Shown one piece after another: positions 44,201 to 56,694 of a DNA stretch of 64,000 nt. Each line of letters opens with the position of its first letter. Position 1 is the first letter of the stretch. The stretch covers positions 25,976,807 to 26,040,806 of the forward strand of contig CM023534.1 in NCBI GenBank assembly GCA_013350335.1, written 5' to 3'. This DNA is from Chimonanthus salicifolius (Eukaryota; Streptophyta; Magnoliopsida; Laurales; Calycanthaceae). Below the pieces are notes generated by a model, which was not told the origin of the DNA, searched no databases, and saw nothing but the letters and a program-made list of their open reading frames with translations. The position numbers and the translations under genes were made by a program.

Positions 44201-44336
44201 GATATTAATGGTTATTTGAGATTATTTATGGTTTTATGTTTGAGATGTGAACACAAGTGTGTTTCTCACGGGTGATATTTAAAAAAAGAAAGATTTATCC
44301 TCGTCATGTGCCTATGTTTTGGGTCAGGGCATTTCA
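41249..44336 (+). repeat. 5' LTR of gypsy element 2, interrupted by a TRIM
   Basis: From about 41336 (GTGTGTCGGTCGAACCGA) it aligns with the 3' LTR at 49140. It ends GGGCATTTCA at 44336, where the 3' LTR has GGGCATGACA. The exact left edge is unclear: a possible duplication ACAAT occurs at 41244-41248 and after the 3' LTR at 51285-51289, but the first 80 bp do not align well. A TRIM lies at 43397-43956. A conserved donor-like CAAAG/GTAAGATT is at 41573 and an acceptor-like ATTTCAAG at about 43990. Confidence 0.75.
43397..43956 (-). mobile_element. TRIM element in the gypsy LTR (560 bp)
   Basis: On the minus strand: LTRs of 235 bp (43397-43631) and 206 bp (43751-43956, with an internal deletion), a PPT AGGGGGGTGAT (43632-43643 on plus) and a perfect 12-nt primer site TGGTATCAGAGC (43735-43746). 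The interior of about 120 bp codes for nothing. A perfect duplication GTATT flanks it (43392-43396, 43957-43961), and the 3' LTR of the host element has the empty site at about 50908. Confidence 0.9.
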
Positions 44337-44339
44337 TGT

Positions 44340-44351
44340 TGGTATAAGAGC
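44340..44351 (+). other. Primer-binding site of gypsy element 2
   Basis: TGGTATAAGAGC lies 3 bp after the LTR end. It differs at one position from TGGTATCAGAGC, the complement of the initiator tRNA-Met 3' end. Confidence 0.85.
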
Positions 44352-44525
44352 TTAGACTCGTTTTCCCCTAGGACTGTATGTGTGGAGTCGATCGTTAACC
44401 ATCTAGAGTAGAAGTTATTTTGGTTTGAGTTGTTTTCGATTAAGTTGTGTGTAGTTGGTTAGTGATATTTTATGTGTATCTTAGTGATTTGGCCTATATT
44501 GAATATCTTTGATATTATTCTAGAA

Positions 44526-45410
44526 ATGGCGAAAACCAGGAAGAGTAACAACTAACAGGAAAACAACGCTAGTGTTCACAATCAGGATGATGCTGCTGCT
44601 CGAGAGGCAGCCATTCAAGCTGAAGTTAAGCGTCGAGTTCAGGAAGCCTTACCTAGGAAAGCTGAAGGACCAAGCCTGAGTGTGGTGAAAGAGACCCAGG
44701 CATATTCAGAAGGAAATTCATCGGCTCAGAATCGTACTTCAGTGCCTCTTGCAGACTTGAAGAAGCAAACCCTCCCACTTTCAAGGCTGATCCTGATCCT
44801 ATGGCTGCAGAAGAGTGGTTGGTGGACATTGAGATGATCTTTGACACCATGGGCATCATGGATGATGTCACTTGCGTCAAGCTTGCCACATCTCATTTGG
44901 GTGGCGAAGCACGCCACTGGTGGAAAGCAATGAAGATTTTTCAAGCAGACAAGCAAGTTACATGGGAAGAATTTAAAGATATGTTCTTGGTACAGTATTT
45001 CCCTACAGTGATCAAATAGAGAAAGTTGACTGATTTCCTGGCATTAGTGCAAGGCAACATGACAGTTGTCCAGTATTTGGCTCCTTTCAATGAGTTGGCT
45101 CGGTTTGTGCCAAATATAGTTGTGGATGATAATGCCAAGGATCACATATTTGAACAGGGTTTACACCCTAGCATTATGAGTCAGATTACCCTCCTTTGAC
45201 TTAAGACATTTGCAGAAGTGGTGGACAGAGTCCTTTTAGCTAAGGCTACTATAAAAAGGGCAGGACCAATGCAGATTCATATTGCTTCTAATGGCGAACA
45301 GAGAGTATTCCTCAATGACAAGATCAAAAATAAAATGAAGAGCAGTCCTTATCCATCACGTGGATCTTCTAACAAGTCAGTTAGAAAAAATGACAAGACT
45401 GGGACTTGAT
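44526..45410 (+). pseudogene. Gypsy element 2 gag
   Basis: It starts MAKTRKSNN, immediately hits a stop, and continues with DDAAAREAAIQAEVKRRVQE. After a frame change comes the Retrotrans_gag core: PMAAEEWLVDIEMIFDTMG, ATSHLGGEARHWWKAMK and VTWEEFKDMFLVQYFP, then DFLALVQGNMTVVQYLAPF. This is the capsid domain of chromovirus-type gypsy elements. Stops follow QYFPTVIK and SQITLL, and the frame ends at 45409. It follows the primer site by about 175 bp, as usual. Clear family identity; not functional. Confidence 0.88.
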
Positions 45411-46237
45411 CAATGGAATGTCAAGTTCGTGGTAAGCGGGGACACTCCACTAAGACTTTCTATTAGTGAAGTGGACCAGATAGAAAGCTTTGCTTCATTT
45501 GTAATCAGGAAGGACATATTTCTAGAGGTTGTCCCAAAAAATTTAGCACCAATAGGGAGTCGGCCCATCAGCAAAATATGAGGACAGCACCCATCGTTGC
45601 ACAACAGCAGGCACCTCCGACTTTCACAGGTAATTCTAGGCAGAGATCTGGATGAGACGGAGGAAGAGTTCAGCATGACCATGATACTTCTAGCAAGATG
45701 CTATACATTGCCATTGGAGATATTGTTGATCCTCCAGTGATGCAAGGTATCTTACATTTTTACAGTTCATAGGCACATGTATTATTTGATTCTGGTTCAT
45801 CACATTCATTCATTGCATCATGGTTTGTTCATCTTTTCGGGCTTAAAATTGAATTTGTTTGTGCACCTTTAAATGTTTCTTCCCTGCTAGGACGAGAAAC
45901 TTTGGTTGATAGAGTGTGCAGGAATTTTGTTATGACCATTGGCACTTTAGATCTTGAGTTTGATCTGCTAGTATTGGACATGTCTAGTTTTGTTATAATT
46001 TTGGACATGGTCTGGTTGTCATCTCATCAAGTAATTATGGATTGTTTTGAAAGAAGAATAACCGGTCGATCATTGATATGTGAAGAGTTTTCCAGTAGAC
46101 TGAGTCTGATTTTTACTCCGGTTGCTAGTGCATTTCGCAGTGATGCAGTTGTATATGGAATGATTACTAGTTTGGGTTGGGAGGATGTGTGGGATACTGA
46201 TACTCTTATGCCTCGGGTAGTGCAGGAGTTTCTGTAA
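45411..46237 (+). pseudogene. Gypsy element 2 nucleocapsid knuckle and protease
   Basis: A degenerate first Cys cluster (45418-45460) is followed by a CCHC knuckle, CFICNQEGHISRGCP (about 45490-45535). The retroviral-type aspartic protease follows with its catalytic Asp in VLFDSGSSHSFIAS (about 45778) and a C-terminal part with LDMVWLSSHQVIMDC (about 46000). A stop replaces a residue just before the protease motif, and another at 46235 separates it from reverse transcriptase. Protease normally matures the Gag-Pol polyprotein. Confidence 0.85.
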
Positions 46238-46906
46238 GTGTCTCCTAAGAAACTTACAGAGTTGCCTCCACCTCAAGAGGTTGAGTTTGTGATTGAGTTG
46301 ATGCCCGACACCTCACCCTTTTCTATTACACCATACCACATGGCGCCGGTAGAGTTGAAAGAGTTAAGAGACTCAGATCACCAGCTTTATTCTTTTGGCT
46401 TTATTTGCCCGAGTACTTCTCCTTGGGGCGCACCGGTTTTGCTTGTTAAGAAGAAAGATGGCACTATGAACCGGGTGAGAGTTAAGAATAAATACCCACT
46501 GCCCAAGATCGACGACCTCTTCGATAAGCTGAAAGGAGCGAAGTACTTCTCTAAGATAGATCTTCGGTCAGGTTATCACCAGTTAAGGGTGAGGAAGAGC
46601 GATATTCAGAAGACCGCCTTTTATACCCGATTTGGACAATTTTAGTTTGTTGTGATGCCTTTTGGGATGACAAATGCGTCGGCCACCTTTATGAATTTGA
46701 TGAATAGTGTATTCCGACCATATTTGGACCACTTTGTTGAGGTGTTTATTGACGATATTCTGATTTATTCTGCAACTAAGGCAGAACATGAGCATCACAT
46801 GCGCATAGTGTTACAGACTTTATCAGAACACAAATTGTATGCAAAATCAACAAATGTGAATTTTGGCTGGGAGAGGTGCAATTTATTTGTCATGCGATTT
46901 CAGTAG
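46238..46906 (+). pseudogene. Gypsy element 2 reverse transcriptase
   Basis: In order: [48 protein letters not shown] (first catalytic Asp), [17 protein letters not shown] and the active-site [12 protein letters not shown] with its Asp pair. The usual PVxKKDGSxRxCVDYRxLN is altered to [10 protein letters not shown]. An amber stop splits the domain at 46645 (FGQF*FVVMPFG, where Glu is usual). Past 46880 the frame shifts into the RNase H region. All catalytic Asp residues remain, so it was inactivated by stops and not by active-site change. Confidence 0.92.
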
Positions 46907-47560
46907 ATGGTGTGGTGTGGATCCTGCCAAGATAGAATCAGTGATTAATTGGGAAAGACCGAGGAATGTAGCGAAAATCCGTAACTTCTTGGGGATAGTG
47001 GGTTATTACCGAAGATTTGTTAAAGATTTCTCCAATGTCGCGACACCAATGACTAAATTAACTCATAAGGGAGTTGTTTTTGTTTGGGATGATGCTTATC
47101 TAAAGGCCTTCACAGATTTGAAGGATAGATTGACTTCATCTCCTGTTTTGGTGGTGCCGGAACCTGGTAAGGGTTATGTTGTATATTTTGATGCTTCTCG
47201 GATTGGTCTAGGCTGTGTGTTGATGCAGGACGACCGAGTAGTAGCTTATGCATCATGACAGTTAAAGCCCTATGAGCAAAATTATCCTACTCACGACTTT
47301 GAGTTAGCCGCAATAGTGTATGCATTAAAAGTTTGGTGGCATTATCTGTTCGGTGAAAGATTTGAAGTGTTATCCGACCACAAGAGTCTCAAATATTTAT
47401 TTACTTAGAAAGACTTAAATTTGAGACAGTGGGGACAGGTGGAGTCTAGAGGATTATGACTTCCAAATCTTATACCACCCTAGAAAAGCCATTGTTGTAG
47501 CAGATGCGTTGAGTCGAAAATCCCGGGGCACAGTGGCTAGTATCGAGATTAGTTAGTGGC
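46863..47560 (+). pseudogene. Gypsy element 2 RNase H and linker
   Basis: The connection segment is NFLGIVGYYRRFVKDFSNVA. The RNase H domain has YVVYFDASRIGLGCVLMQD (Asp), [19 protein letters not shown] (Glu) and [12 protein letters not shown] (Asp). Stops occur at AS*QLKP (47256) and at LFT*KDL (47406). A short deletion shifts the frame near 47430, before DYDFQILYHP and VVADALSRK. The domain removes template RNA during cDNA synthesis. Confidence 0.9.
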
Positions 47561-48647
47561 AGATGCTTGAGACAACAGCAAATTATAATCTTCAGTTGGT
47601 AGAACACAGTGGTTCAGTTTGGGTACAGAACTTGGTTGTGCAACCCATGCATGTGGATAGAGTGATAAAAGCACAACAAGTAGACCCGTTGACTTCTAAT
47701 TTGAGACAGAAGGTAATTCAAGGGCAAGGCCTTGAAGGATGGTCAGTGAGATCAGACGGTGGATTGGTTCTTCAAAGACGATTGTTTGAACCTGCCACGG
47801 ATCAGTGTAGAGATGATGTACTTAGATAGTTTCACCATTCCCATTTTGCAGTACACCCAGGCCATACTAAAATGTATTAGGACATTCGACGGCAGTTTCG
47901 GTAGAAAGGTTTGAAACGACATGTATCTAAGTGTGTACGTCATTGCCTTACATGTCAACAAGTTAAGACTAAGCACCAAAGGCCAGGCGGAGAAATGAAG
48001 AGCCTTCCAATGTCTCAGTGGAAATGGGAGCATTTTACAATGGACTATGTGACAAGTTTGCCGAGTTCACCTAAAGGCAAAGATTCTATTTGGGTGATTG
48101 TGGATCGTCTTACCAAATTAGCCTATTTCGTTCCTATGAAGGTGATAGATTCGATGAAGACTTTGAGTAAGTTGTACATCAAAGAGATAGTTGCTCATCA
48201 TGGAGTGCCAGTCTCAATTGTCTTAGACAGAGATCCTAGATTTGTATAGAGATTTTGACAAAGTTTACAGAGAGAGTTATGGACCCAGTTGTGTTTCAGT
48301 ACAGCATACCACCTGTAGACAGATGGTCAGTTAGAGAGGACCATCCAGATTCTTGAGGATATGTATCAAGCTAGTGTTATGGACTTAAGGGTAAACTGGG
48401 AAGAACAGTTTCCCCTGGTAGAGTTTGTTCATAATAATAGCTACCAATCTAGTATACAGATGACTCCGTATGAGACTTCGTATGGGAGACTGTGTCGTTC
48501 TTGACTGTGTTGGTCAGAGGTGGGAGATAAGACTTTATTGGGCCTTAACATGGTACAACAGGCTTTAGACCAGGTGGAAGTTATCAGAAAACGTATGTTA
48601 ACAGCACAAAGCTGCCAGAAAAGTTATACAGACCGTAGGCGACGACC
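47561..48647 (+). pseudogene. Gypsy element 2 integrase
   Basis: The zinc domain reads HFAVHPGHTKMY then [15 protein letters not shown]. The core has Asp in [19 protein letters not shown], Asp in [12 protein letters not shown], and the catalytic Glu retained in TDGQLERTIQILEDM. Later come VEFVHNNSYQSSIQMTPYE and YGRLCRS. Many stops occur, including AYHL*TDGQ where Gln is usual, and PRFV*RF*QSL. Unlike gypsy element 1, all three catalytic acids are kept. Confidence 0.9.
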
Positions 48648-49090
48648 TTGGAGTTCAATGTAGGCAATCATATTTTTCTCCAGGAGTCTCCACGGTATGG
48701 AGTTAGACGTTTTGGACGCAAAGGGAAGTTGTCCCATATATATATTGGTCATTTTCAAATTCTGGAGCAGATAGTTGAGGTGGCTTATCGGCTAGCTTTG
48801 CTGTCACAACTCACCCGAATCAACAACGTGTTTCACGTGTCGATGCTCTGGAAGTATCAGCCTTATCCTTCTCATGTGGTCGATTGGAAAGATGTAGAGC
48901 TCGATGAAATGTGACGTTCAAGAAAGGTCCCATCAAGATTTCTAGGATTGTTTTAAGAAGCTCCGTAGGCGGACTATTCTGTTGGTCAAGGTTGAGTGGA
49001 AGCACCGCCGAGCAGAGAATACCACTTAGGAACTCGAGTCGGCGATCTAGGAGTTGTACCCACATTTGTTTGATCTTTCAGGTATGTTTT
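48648..49090 (+). pseudogene. Gypsy element 2 integrase C-terminus and chromodomain remnant
   Basis: The GPF-like module reads KGKLSHIYIGHFQILEQI (Gly-Pro-Phe changed to Gly-His-Phe), then VAYRLALLSQLTRINNVFHV. After stops and frame changes, a chromodomain-like end can be followed: LLVKVEWKHRRAENTT, ELYPHLFDLS (48975-49080). The element therefore belongs to chromodomain gypsy elements. Confidence 0.8.
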
Positions 49091-49126
49091 ATTTTTGTGA
49101 TTCAAATTTTGAGGATGAATTTTTTT

Positions 49127-49139
49127 AAGGGGGGTGGAT
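49127..49139 (+). other. Polypurine tract of gypsy element 2
   Basis: AAGGGGGGTGGAT directly precedes the TG of the 3' LTR. It would prime plus-strand synthesis. Confidence 0.85.
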
Positions 49140-51284
49140 TGTAATGACCTGTTCCTAAAAAAAAAATAGTGACTAGTGTGTCGGTCGAACCGATGATGAA
49201 ACTTAAGTTTCGTATTTAAACCTCTTTTTGCTCGAAATTATGTTATTTTCTATCTTCTTTCCCATCCAGCAGTCTCTCACTCTACCCTAACAGCAAACCT
49301 TAGTATCATCTACCTTCCCTCCATTGATTTTCACCCATCAAAAGCTTTGGATTCAGATTTCCTACGCAAGGAGTGCCCCTTTGCATAGTTCTTTCTTCCC
49401 CAAAGGTAAGATTTGTGATCATTCTCTCTCCATTTCTTCTTATTTGATGAGATTTTTCCGGGACTTGTTGAGAACGGGGTATTTGATGAATAATAAACCT
49501 TAAACGGAGAGGAATCCATGGAAATAAATTTGGGATTTTGTTATGAATTCCGTTTTGGGTGTAGATTTGTTTTGAGATTGGATATTGGACCCATAGAAAG
49601 GGAAGTAGATTGGAGAAAAGGGTGTATGCTTAATCTTGGAGATGATTCATGGGAGGAGATTTGTGGATTTCCTTAAAATTGAAGGGATTAATCTAAATTA
49701 GGGGTAAATCTTGGGTCTAGATTTGGGGATTTTGCTTCTAAGCTTTTATTCAGCCTAATATATGAACTAATAGAGGTATATTATGTTATTTTTGGTTTGA
49801 TTAGAGCATTCAAATCCCAAACCTGTTGAGGTACGACCCGAAGAGCAACCCGGAACATCGTAGCGTTCGAGGTGAGGATTGCTACACACATAATATATGA
49901 ATGCTTGTATGCTATGAATTTAATTAGGGAATGTATCGTATTATTAGTTTGATTTATGCATGATATATAGGATTGATGTGCCCTATGATATGCTTGAAAT
50001 ATTATGAATTCCCTGTTATGTGATATGTAACATGTTTTTCTCTGATTTTGATAATGGATAATTGATGTTAATTGTTGGAAAACCTTGTGAAGGGTTGGGA
50101 TAATTTATTGATGAATTTAATTGGGTTTATATTTTGAAAAAGGGAGTGATTTGGATTTAGGATAAACCACCATGAGATGGGTTGAATGAATTGCAAGGAC
50201 TAAGACTATGTGAAAATAAACCTGACATGTGTATCTTAGGGTTGGTGTGTAGTCCATGTCCCTAAAATTACCCAATGTGATGAATATGTTAAATGTATGA
50301 AATGTATAGAATTATGGTCGTGATGTGATTATGCCATATATGTTGCTTTTATAGTTATGAATATGTTTCCCTTTGGTATTACTCACTGATGTGTGCGGGA
50401 GGTTATTTAGGATGTGAGTATGGGATATTGTGTTAATGGACATGATGATATTGACAATTACTAGTGTGTGGATGAGACCCAAAGATAATATAGGACTTGA
50501 TGATGTCCACTTCCCTTGTTTAGGCCCCACTAGTGGTAGGCCCCACTCCACATATGAGGTTGGTGTGACATGGATGATGATTAAGATTTAAGGAACCCTA
50601 TTAGAACGGTGGCGCCGGCTATGACACTTATTCCTGTAGGGTTGTCGTCGAGGATTAGAGCTCCTATCATGCTTCGCGTTGTAAGTCGCTCTCACGGGTG
50701 TTATTAGGGTGGTATTAACTTGGTAAGTCGTATATTGATCACCTTAGAGCAGACTCAATCACCAGAGTAGTGAAGGGACGCGGGGTGAGGTATATTATTT
50801 ATTATCAGCAGAATAGTGTTGCATGGCATTATCTATATTCCATTTTATACATTATTATTATTATGTGGGTGCGTGAGTGTGTGGCATTCATATTCCCTCA
50901 CTGAGTATTGTTTCTACTCACGTCCTTAGAATTTCAGGTAATGTTGCATCGGATGGGTTCGAGGGACCCCGATGAAGATCTTAGTTATTATGTTGATTTT
51001 GACGTGCTACATATTTGAGTGGATTATTATAGCTAATTGATTTGAGTTGATATGTTGTTAGTTTTACTCTTTCTTTTATTAAAGACTGGTATGTAATCAT
51101 TTTCAGAAGACATGTTGATATTTATGTGGAGGAGTTATTATCCTTTGAGATATTAATGGCTATTTGAGATTATTTATGGTTTTATGTTTGAGATGTGAAC
51201 ACACGTGATGTTTCGCACATGTGATATTTGAAAAAGAAAGATTTATCTGCGTCATGTGCCTACATTTTCGGTCAGGGCATGACA
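49140..51284 (+). repeat. 3' LTR of gypsy element 2 (2.15 kb)
   Basis: Begins TGTAATGACCTG and ends GGGCATGACA. It lacks several blocks present in the 5' LTR (counterparts of about 42900-43080 and 43160-43310), so the two LTRs have also diverged by deletion. Donor-like CAAAG/GTAAGATT lies at 49405 and acceptor-like ATTTCAG at about 50937. Confidence 0.85.
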
Positions 51285-52708
51285 ACAATGTTTTGAAGAG
51301 AATAATAACTATAATTGTTTGCAACAGTTATATAATTACCTTTAGAAAATAATGTTAATATTAAGCTTTAACATGAAAAATATTAAATCAAGATGGTTGG
51401 GTAGGAAAAAAAGTACTCCTTGGGAGCAAAATATTTTACTCTAGAGAAAAGAAACCAGCTCTATAAATGACCTCTCATCACCTTCTTTCGTGAGTCGTGC
51501 CTCATACTATCACTCCACCAAAAGGCTCAAAATCACCGTCCCCATTATTTTTCCAATGATGAATATGAAAACCAAGGAAAAGTGAGATGAGGAGAAGAAG
51601 AAAAGCAGTAAGAATTTTTCTCTCTCTATCTTTTTTTTTTTCTACTTCGATCTTATTTATACATTTTCTTTCTTTTCTTTTTTCTTCTCTTCTCTCTCTT
51701 TCTCTCTCTCGATTTTTTGTTTGAGAAAATCTTTATCTGAAACTGGATTTCCAAATGCGGTGAACCACGGTCCACAAAGACTTTTTTGGGTTCAACATAG
51801 CAGAAGGTTTTCCTGCTGAACCGAACTGGAGGTCCGACTGTGGTCCGGTTCGATTTTGATAACATTGGTTAATTTTATTTCTTCATAACCTGTGATGCGC
51901 ATCTATATGCGCCAAGCTGCCAACTCGATCGTGTCCATTTGTCCCATCACAAAGAGAGCAACGTTTTTGCAACCCAGTGACTAAAAAACAAAGAAAGATG
52001 GAGAAAATGTTTGGATCAAATCATCTCAACCGATAGCAATTGATGCGACATCCGTCATATAATTAGCGATGAAGAAGATTTGTTATATGGAACAAATCTA
52101 AGAGTCAAGCCGATCTAAGAGTCTGTTTATTACTCCATAGAAGAAATCAACGCTTGACATAATCTGTAAAAAAAATATCTGATTTTAGAGATAATATGAT
52201 GAGTTTTCGAAAGTTCCTGATGCCATACATATGTTCTGTTATCTCATTTTTTCAATCATATTAATTAATAATGTTAACCACAAATTAGTCTACCTTTCAA
52301 TCACAATTTTTGTATTAAATTATTGATTGAATTTGCAAAATAAAATCTCATAGCTTTTTCCTTGTCTAAGGGTTATGATTGAAAGTTTAAATCAAATTTT
52401 GTGAACTAATTTACAATGGATTATTTCTCATCCAACGCATCTGGCTTGAAATGTGAATCACTCATCTTATTTAAAAGATGGGTTCTCTCTGGGCTGCCAA
52501 AAAAACTTGTTTTTAATTTGAATTTGGCTAGTATCAAGCTTTACCTTTTTCTTTTTTGGATTTGAACAGTAACAATGAAAAATTCATTAAAATAGAAAAC
52601 ATGATCAAGTGCAAAGAATATGGTCTAACAGGATTAGAATATAAAAAAAACAAGAAAATACAACAAAAATGAGAAATCAAAACAAATGTACAAAAACAAT
52701 AGAGAATG
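51285..52708. other. Intergenic DNA
   Basis: No gene is seen. A CT-rich tract lies at about 51605-51712. A degenerate GGTCCGGTTCGATTTTGAT segment near 51853 resembles dispersed repeats at 17340 and 40800. Confidence 0.4.
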
Positions 52709-52848
52709 TCATAAGAGAAAGACGCCTGCAAAATGATTGCCGACTCCTAATTTAGTGAAATAATCTGCCACTCCATTAGCTGAATGATTGCTCTTAGCGA
52801 AAAATACATCCATTCCTTCTGCCAAATCTCTAACCTCCTTTACCAAAG

Positions 52849-54062
52849 GATTGGCCATTTAGACACCGTGTATTTGTGTCAAGAGACACCATTTTTCAAA
52901 ATATGGCGTAAAATTACCAATTTGCCTTTCGATTTTTGAAAAATTAGAAACCTAGTCTCATCTTCCGAACTCACATCTCGTTCGTTCGGACGCTGAGACC
53001 TTCCGAACGATTATTTCAATGAAAACCTCGTTCGTTAAGACATACTTCTTTTGGTTCGGACGGTGAGAGGAAGAGGAGGAGGAGCAAATCGATTCGTCTG
53101 AGATAAAGACAAATTTGCGGCGAGAGAGCACAGAGGAAACGTCCAAATCGAAGGAGAATGGGAGGTGTGGGCAGCAGCAACAGACGAGAAGGGAATCTAG
53201 GGATGGGGCGTCCGCAGAAGGAAGGGATGCAGGATGGAGTGACATGTGGCAGAGATAAATAATTAGTTGAAGAGGAGATCATGGTGGAAATACCCAAACT
53301 AAAGGCGACGTTAGGGGGAGGCGCTTGCAGCAGCAGTGGAAGAGAAGGGAGTCCACAAAAATCGTCTTCTGCAGCAGCAATAGAAGAAAAGGGTGTCCGC
53401 CCAAATCATCTATTGCTGCTGGCCAAGCCTCCCCTTCGCCTTCGATTTGGGTGTTTCCTCTGTGCTCTCTCACCGGTGATCTCATCTTTCTCTCAGACGA
53501 ATCGATTTGCTCTATACCCTCCCTAGTTTCATTTTCTTGCACGGCACAGATCTGTGACATTCTTGTCCGGCCACCTGTGCTTCTGAGGCCGCCCTTCGAC
53601 CTTATAATTTCTCAGTAATATTTACAGTGGGTACTGTTTCAATTGAATCTTTTTATGCTGGGGGCGTCCCATATTTGCTTGGATCATTGCTGCACAGCCA
53701 GTGCCCACCAGCAGCCCCAACTTTTTTGCCTTCGCTGCCTATAACCTTAGCTGTCTCCACCCTTACCTGCCACTGTCGTTGCCCGCTACTACTACCTGCA
53801 ACGTGCATGCCTCTGCTGCAGTTCACCTCCGCCTCCTCTTCCTCTCAGCGTTTGAACCAAAGGAAGTCTGTCTGAATGAACGAGGTTTCCATTGAAATAA
53901 TTGTTCAGACAGTCTCAGCGTTCAAAAGAACAGGATGTGCGCTCGGACGGTGAGACTAGGTTTCAGATTTTTCAAAAACCTAAGGGTAGAATGCTAATTT
54001 CACACCATATTTTAAAAAATGGCGTCTCCTAGCAGAAAAACACGGTGTCTAAATGGCCACCC
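52849..54062. mobile_element. Long-TIR DNA transposon, non-autonomous (1.21 kb)
   Basis: Inverted ends of about 110 bp contain GGCCATTTAGACACCGTG on both sides, flanked by a perfect 8-bp duplication TTACCAAA (52841-52848, 54063-54070). Inside are further inverted and direct copies of CGAATCGATTTGCTC- and GAGAGAGCACAGAGGAAAC-type segments, giving a multi-arm foldback. Open frames on both strands derive from these repeats and from Ser/Pro-rich sequence, with no known domain. Same class as 13630-14474. Confidence 0.8.
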
Positions 54063-54082
54063 TTACCAAATTGACCATTCTC

Positions 54083-56694
54083 TGTAATGGCTTGGCCCTA
54101 AAAAAATATTAAAATATTAAGTCCGTACATAAGTCCATTTGTGCATGAAACTAGGCTTATTTCACCACATTCCTCTTCCAAACAGCCAATCCTTCTTCCG
54201 TAACAGCAAAACCTTGCCTCCTCTACATTCCCTCTATTCATTTTCACCCACTAAAGGCTTTGGATTCAGATTTCCTACACTTAGAGCGCCCCTTTACACA
54301 ATCCCTTCTCCTCCAAAGGTAAGGTTTATGATCATTCTCTTTCCCTTTCTTCTTATTTGACGAGATCTTAATGGGATCTATTGATAATGGAGTATATGAT
54401 GGCTTTTAGGTCTTATTTGGACATAAATCCATGGAAGTAATTGGAGATTTTTGTAATGAAACCTTTGTTGGGTGTTGCTCTGAATTGAAATTGAGTTTTG
54501 AACCCATGAGAAGAGAAGTAAATTGGGGAAAAGGGTATATGCTAATTTTCGGAGATGATTCATGGGAGGAGATTTGGATATTTCCCTTAGATTGAAGGGG
54601 TAAATCTTGGGTCTAAATTTGAGGATTTTACTTTTAAACTATGCTTAGGCCTAATCCATGAACTAATAATGGTATATTATGTTCTTTTGGCATGATTAGA
54701 GTCTTCAAACCCTGAACCTGTCGATGTACGGACTGAAGATGAACCTGAGACATCGTGATTTTGAGGTGAGGATTGCTACACACATATTGTATGAATGTAT
54801 GTTGAATGCATGTATTATTTCATTGGTTTAAGGAATATACTGTGTTATTGATGTGTTCAATGCATGATAATAAGGATGGATGTGCCATATGCTATGCATG
54901 AGATGTTATTAATTCTATATTATGTGAATTGTAGCATAACTATTATCTTGTTGTGATGATAGAAAATTTGTGATAATTGTTGGAGATTCTTGTGAATGGC
55001 TGAGATGATTTATTTATGAATTTAATTGGGTTTAAGCTGTGAAAAGGGGTTGATTTGACTTAGGATGTTAAACAACCATGAGACGGGTTAAATAAATTGC
55101 AAGGACTAAGAATGTGTAAATAAATCCGACCTGTATATCTCAGGGTTGGTATGTAGTCCATGTCCCTAGAATAACCAATGTAATAATTATGTTGAATATA
55201 TGAAACATAATGGAATGCATGCATACTATCATTGTGAAATTATGGTTATGATGTGATTATGACATATATGTTGTCCTGAATATATTTACATTTGGTATTA
55301 CTTACTTATGTGTGCCTAGGATGTTATCTAGGATGTGAGTATGAGACATTGTGTTAATGTGCATGGTGATATAGAGAATTACTAGCGTTGGGGTGAGACC
55401 CAAATGGTATATAAGACTTGATGATGTACCTTTCCCTTGCTTGGGCCCCACTAGTATGAGTCCCTACTCCCTATAGGAGGTTGGTGTGACATGATGATGA
55501 TTTTAGTTCAAGGTACCCTATTGGAATGGTGGCGTCGGCTATGAGACTTGGCCCTATAGAGTTGTCATCGAGGAGTATAGCCCTTCACATGCTTCGCGTT
55601 GTAGGTCGCTCTCACGGCTGTTTGTAGTTGTCATTGAGGAGTATAGCTTCTCACATGCTTCGCACTGAAGGTCGCTCTCACGACTATTTTGTGCGCTTAT
55701 GCAGGCGGTAATAACTTAGTAAAAAACATTGTGCAGAGTTAGGTACTCGTGAGCCTATGCAGGCAGTACTAACTTAGTAAGATAGATTGCGTAGGGTTAG
55801 ATACTTGTGAACCCTACTTAGGCAGTACTAACTTGGTAAGTCATATCGATCACCTTAGAGCTGAATTAATCACCAGAGTGGTGAAGGGACGCGGGGTGAG
55901 GTAGATTATCTATATTGTATGGAGATCTCCCACTTGTAAGCCGTGGCCTATGTCCATCAAGGGATCATGATGTTTGACAATCCGTTCAGTAGAGGTGTCC
56001 TTGGGTTGACATTGTGTTCACGTTGATGAGATTGATATCCTTGGCTGGACATTTTTCACGTGGATGAAATTGGTATCCTTGGGTGGACATTGTGTTCACG
56101 TTGATGAGATTTGTGTATTTGGGTGGAGATTGCGTTTATATTGATGAGATTGATACATTACATGATAGCATAGTCTTATTTATATTCCATTTCAGACATT
56201 ATTATTATGTGGATGTGTGAGGGTGTAGCATGCATAATTTCTCACTAAGTATTGTTTGTACTCACGTCCTTTTAATTTCAAGTAATTTTGCACCGGCTGG
56301 ATCCGAGGGACCCCGAGGAAGAGCTTAGTTTATCATACTACTTTATACTCCCTGCATATTGGCTGGGTCCAAGGGACCCCGAGGAGGAGCTTAGTTTATC
56401 ATGTTGCTTTACACACCCTACATATTGAGTTAATTGCTTTATTTATTTGATTTGAGTTGGTGATGTTGTTTATACCATTTTATTTATTGTGGATTTGGTT
56501 GTAATAAATTCTAGAATGTTTGATAACATTTATAGTAGAGAATTTATATTTACTTTGAGATATTAATGGTATTTGAGTTCATTTATGATATTGATGATTG
56601 AGTTGTGAGTACACATGTGCTTCCCTCGTGTGATATTCGAAAAAGTAAAACTATTTCGCGTCACGTGCCTATGTTTTGGGTCAGGGCGTGACAT
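54083..56694 (+). mobile_element. Solo LTR related to gypsy element 2 (2.6 kb)
   Basis: Begins TGTAATGGCTTGG and ends CAGGGCGTGACA. It shares with the LTRs of gypsy element 2 the CCAAAGGTAAG donor-like site (54318), GAGGATTGCTACACACAT, GATCACCTTAGAGCTGA and CACGTGCCTATGTTTTGGGT. A perfect duplication TTCTC flanks it (54078-54082, 56695-56699). Internal copies of CTTGGGTGGACATTGTG form a short tandem run at about 55990-56140. No coding region flanks it, so it arose by LTR-LTR recombination. Confidence 0.88.

Noticed and set aside
53281..53895. Several overlapping Ser/Leu-rich open frames
   Set aside because: All derive from inverted repeats inside the long-TIR element, so the same text appears on both strands. 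No domain is seen.
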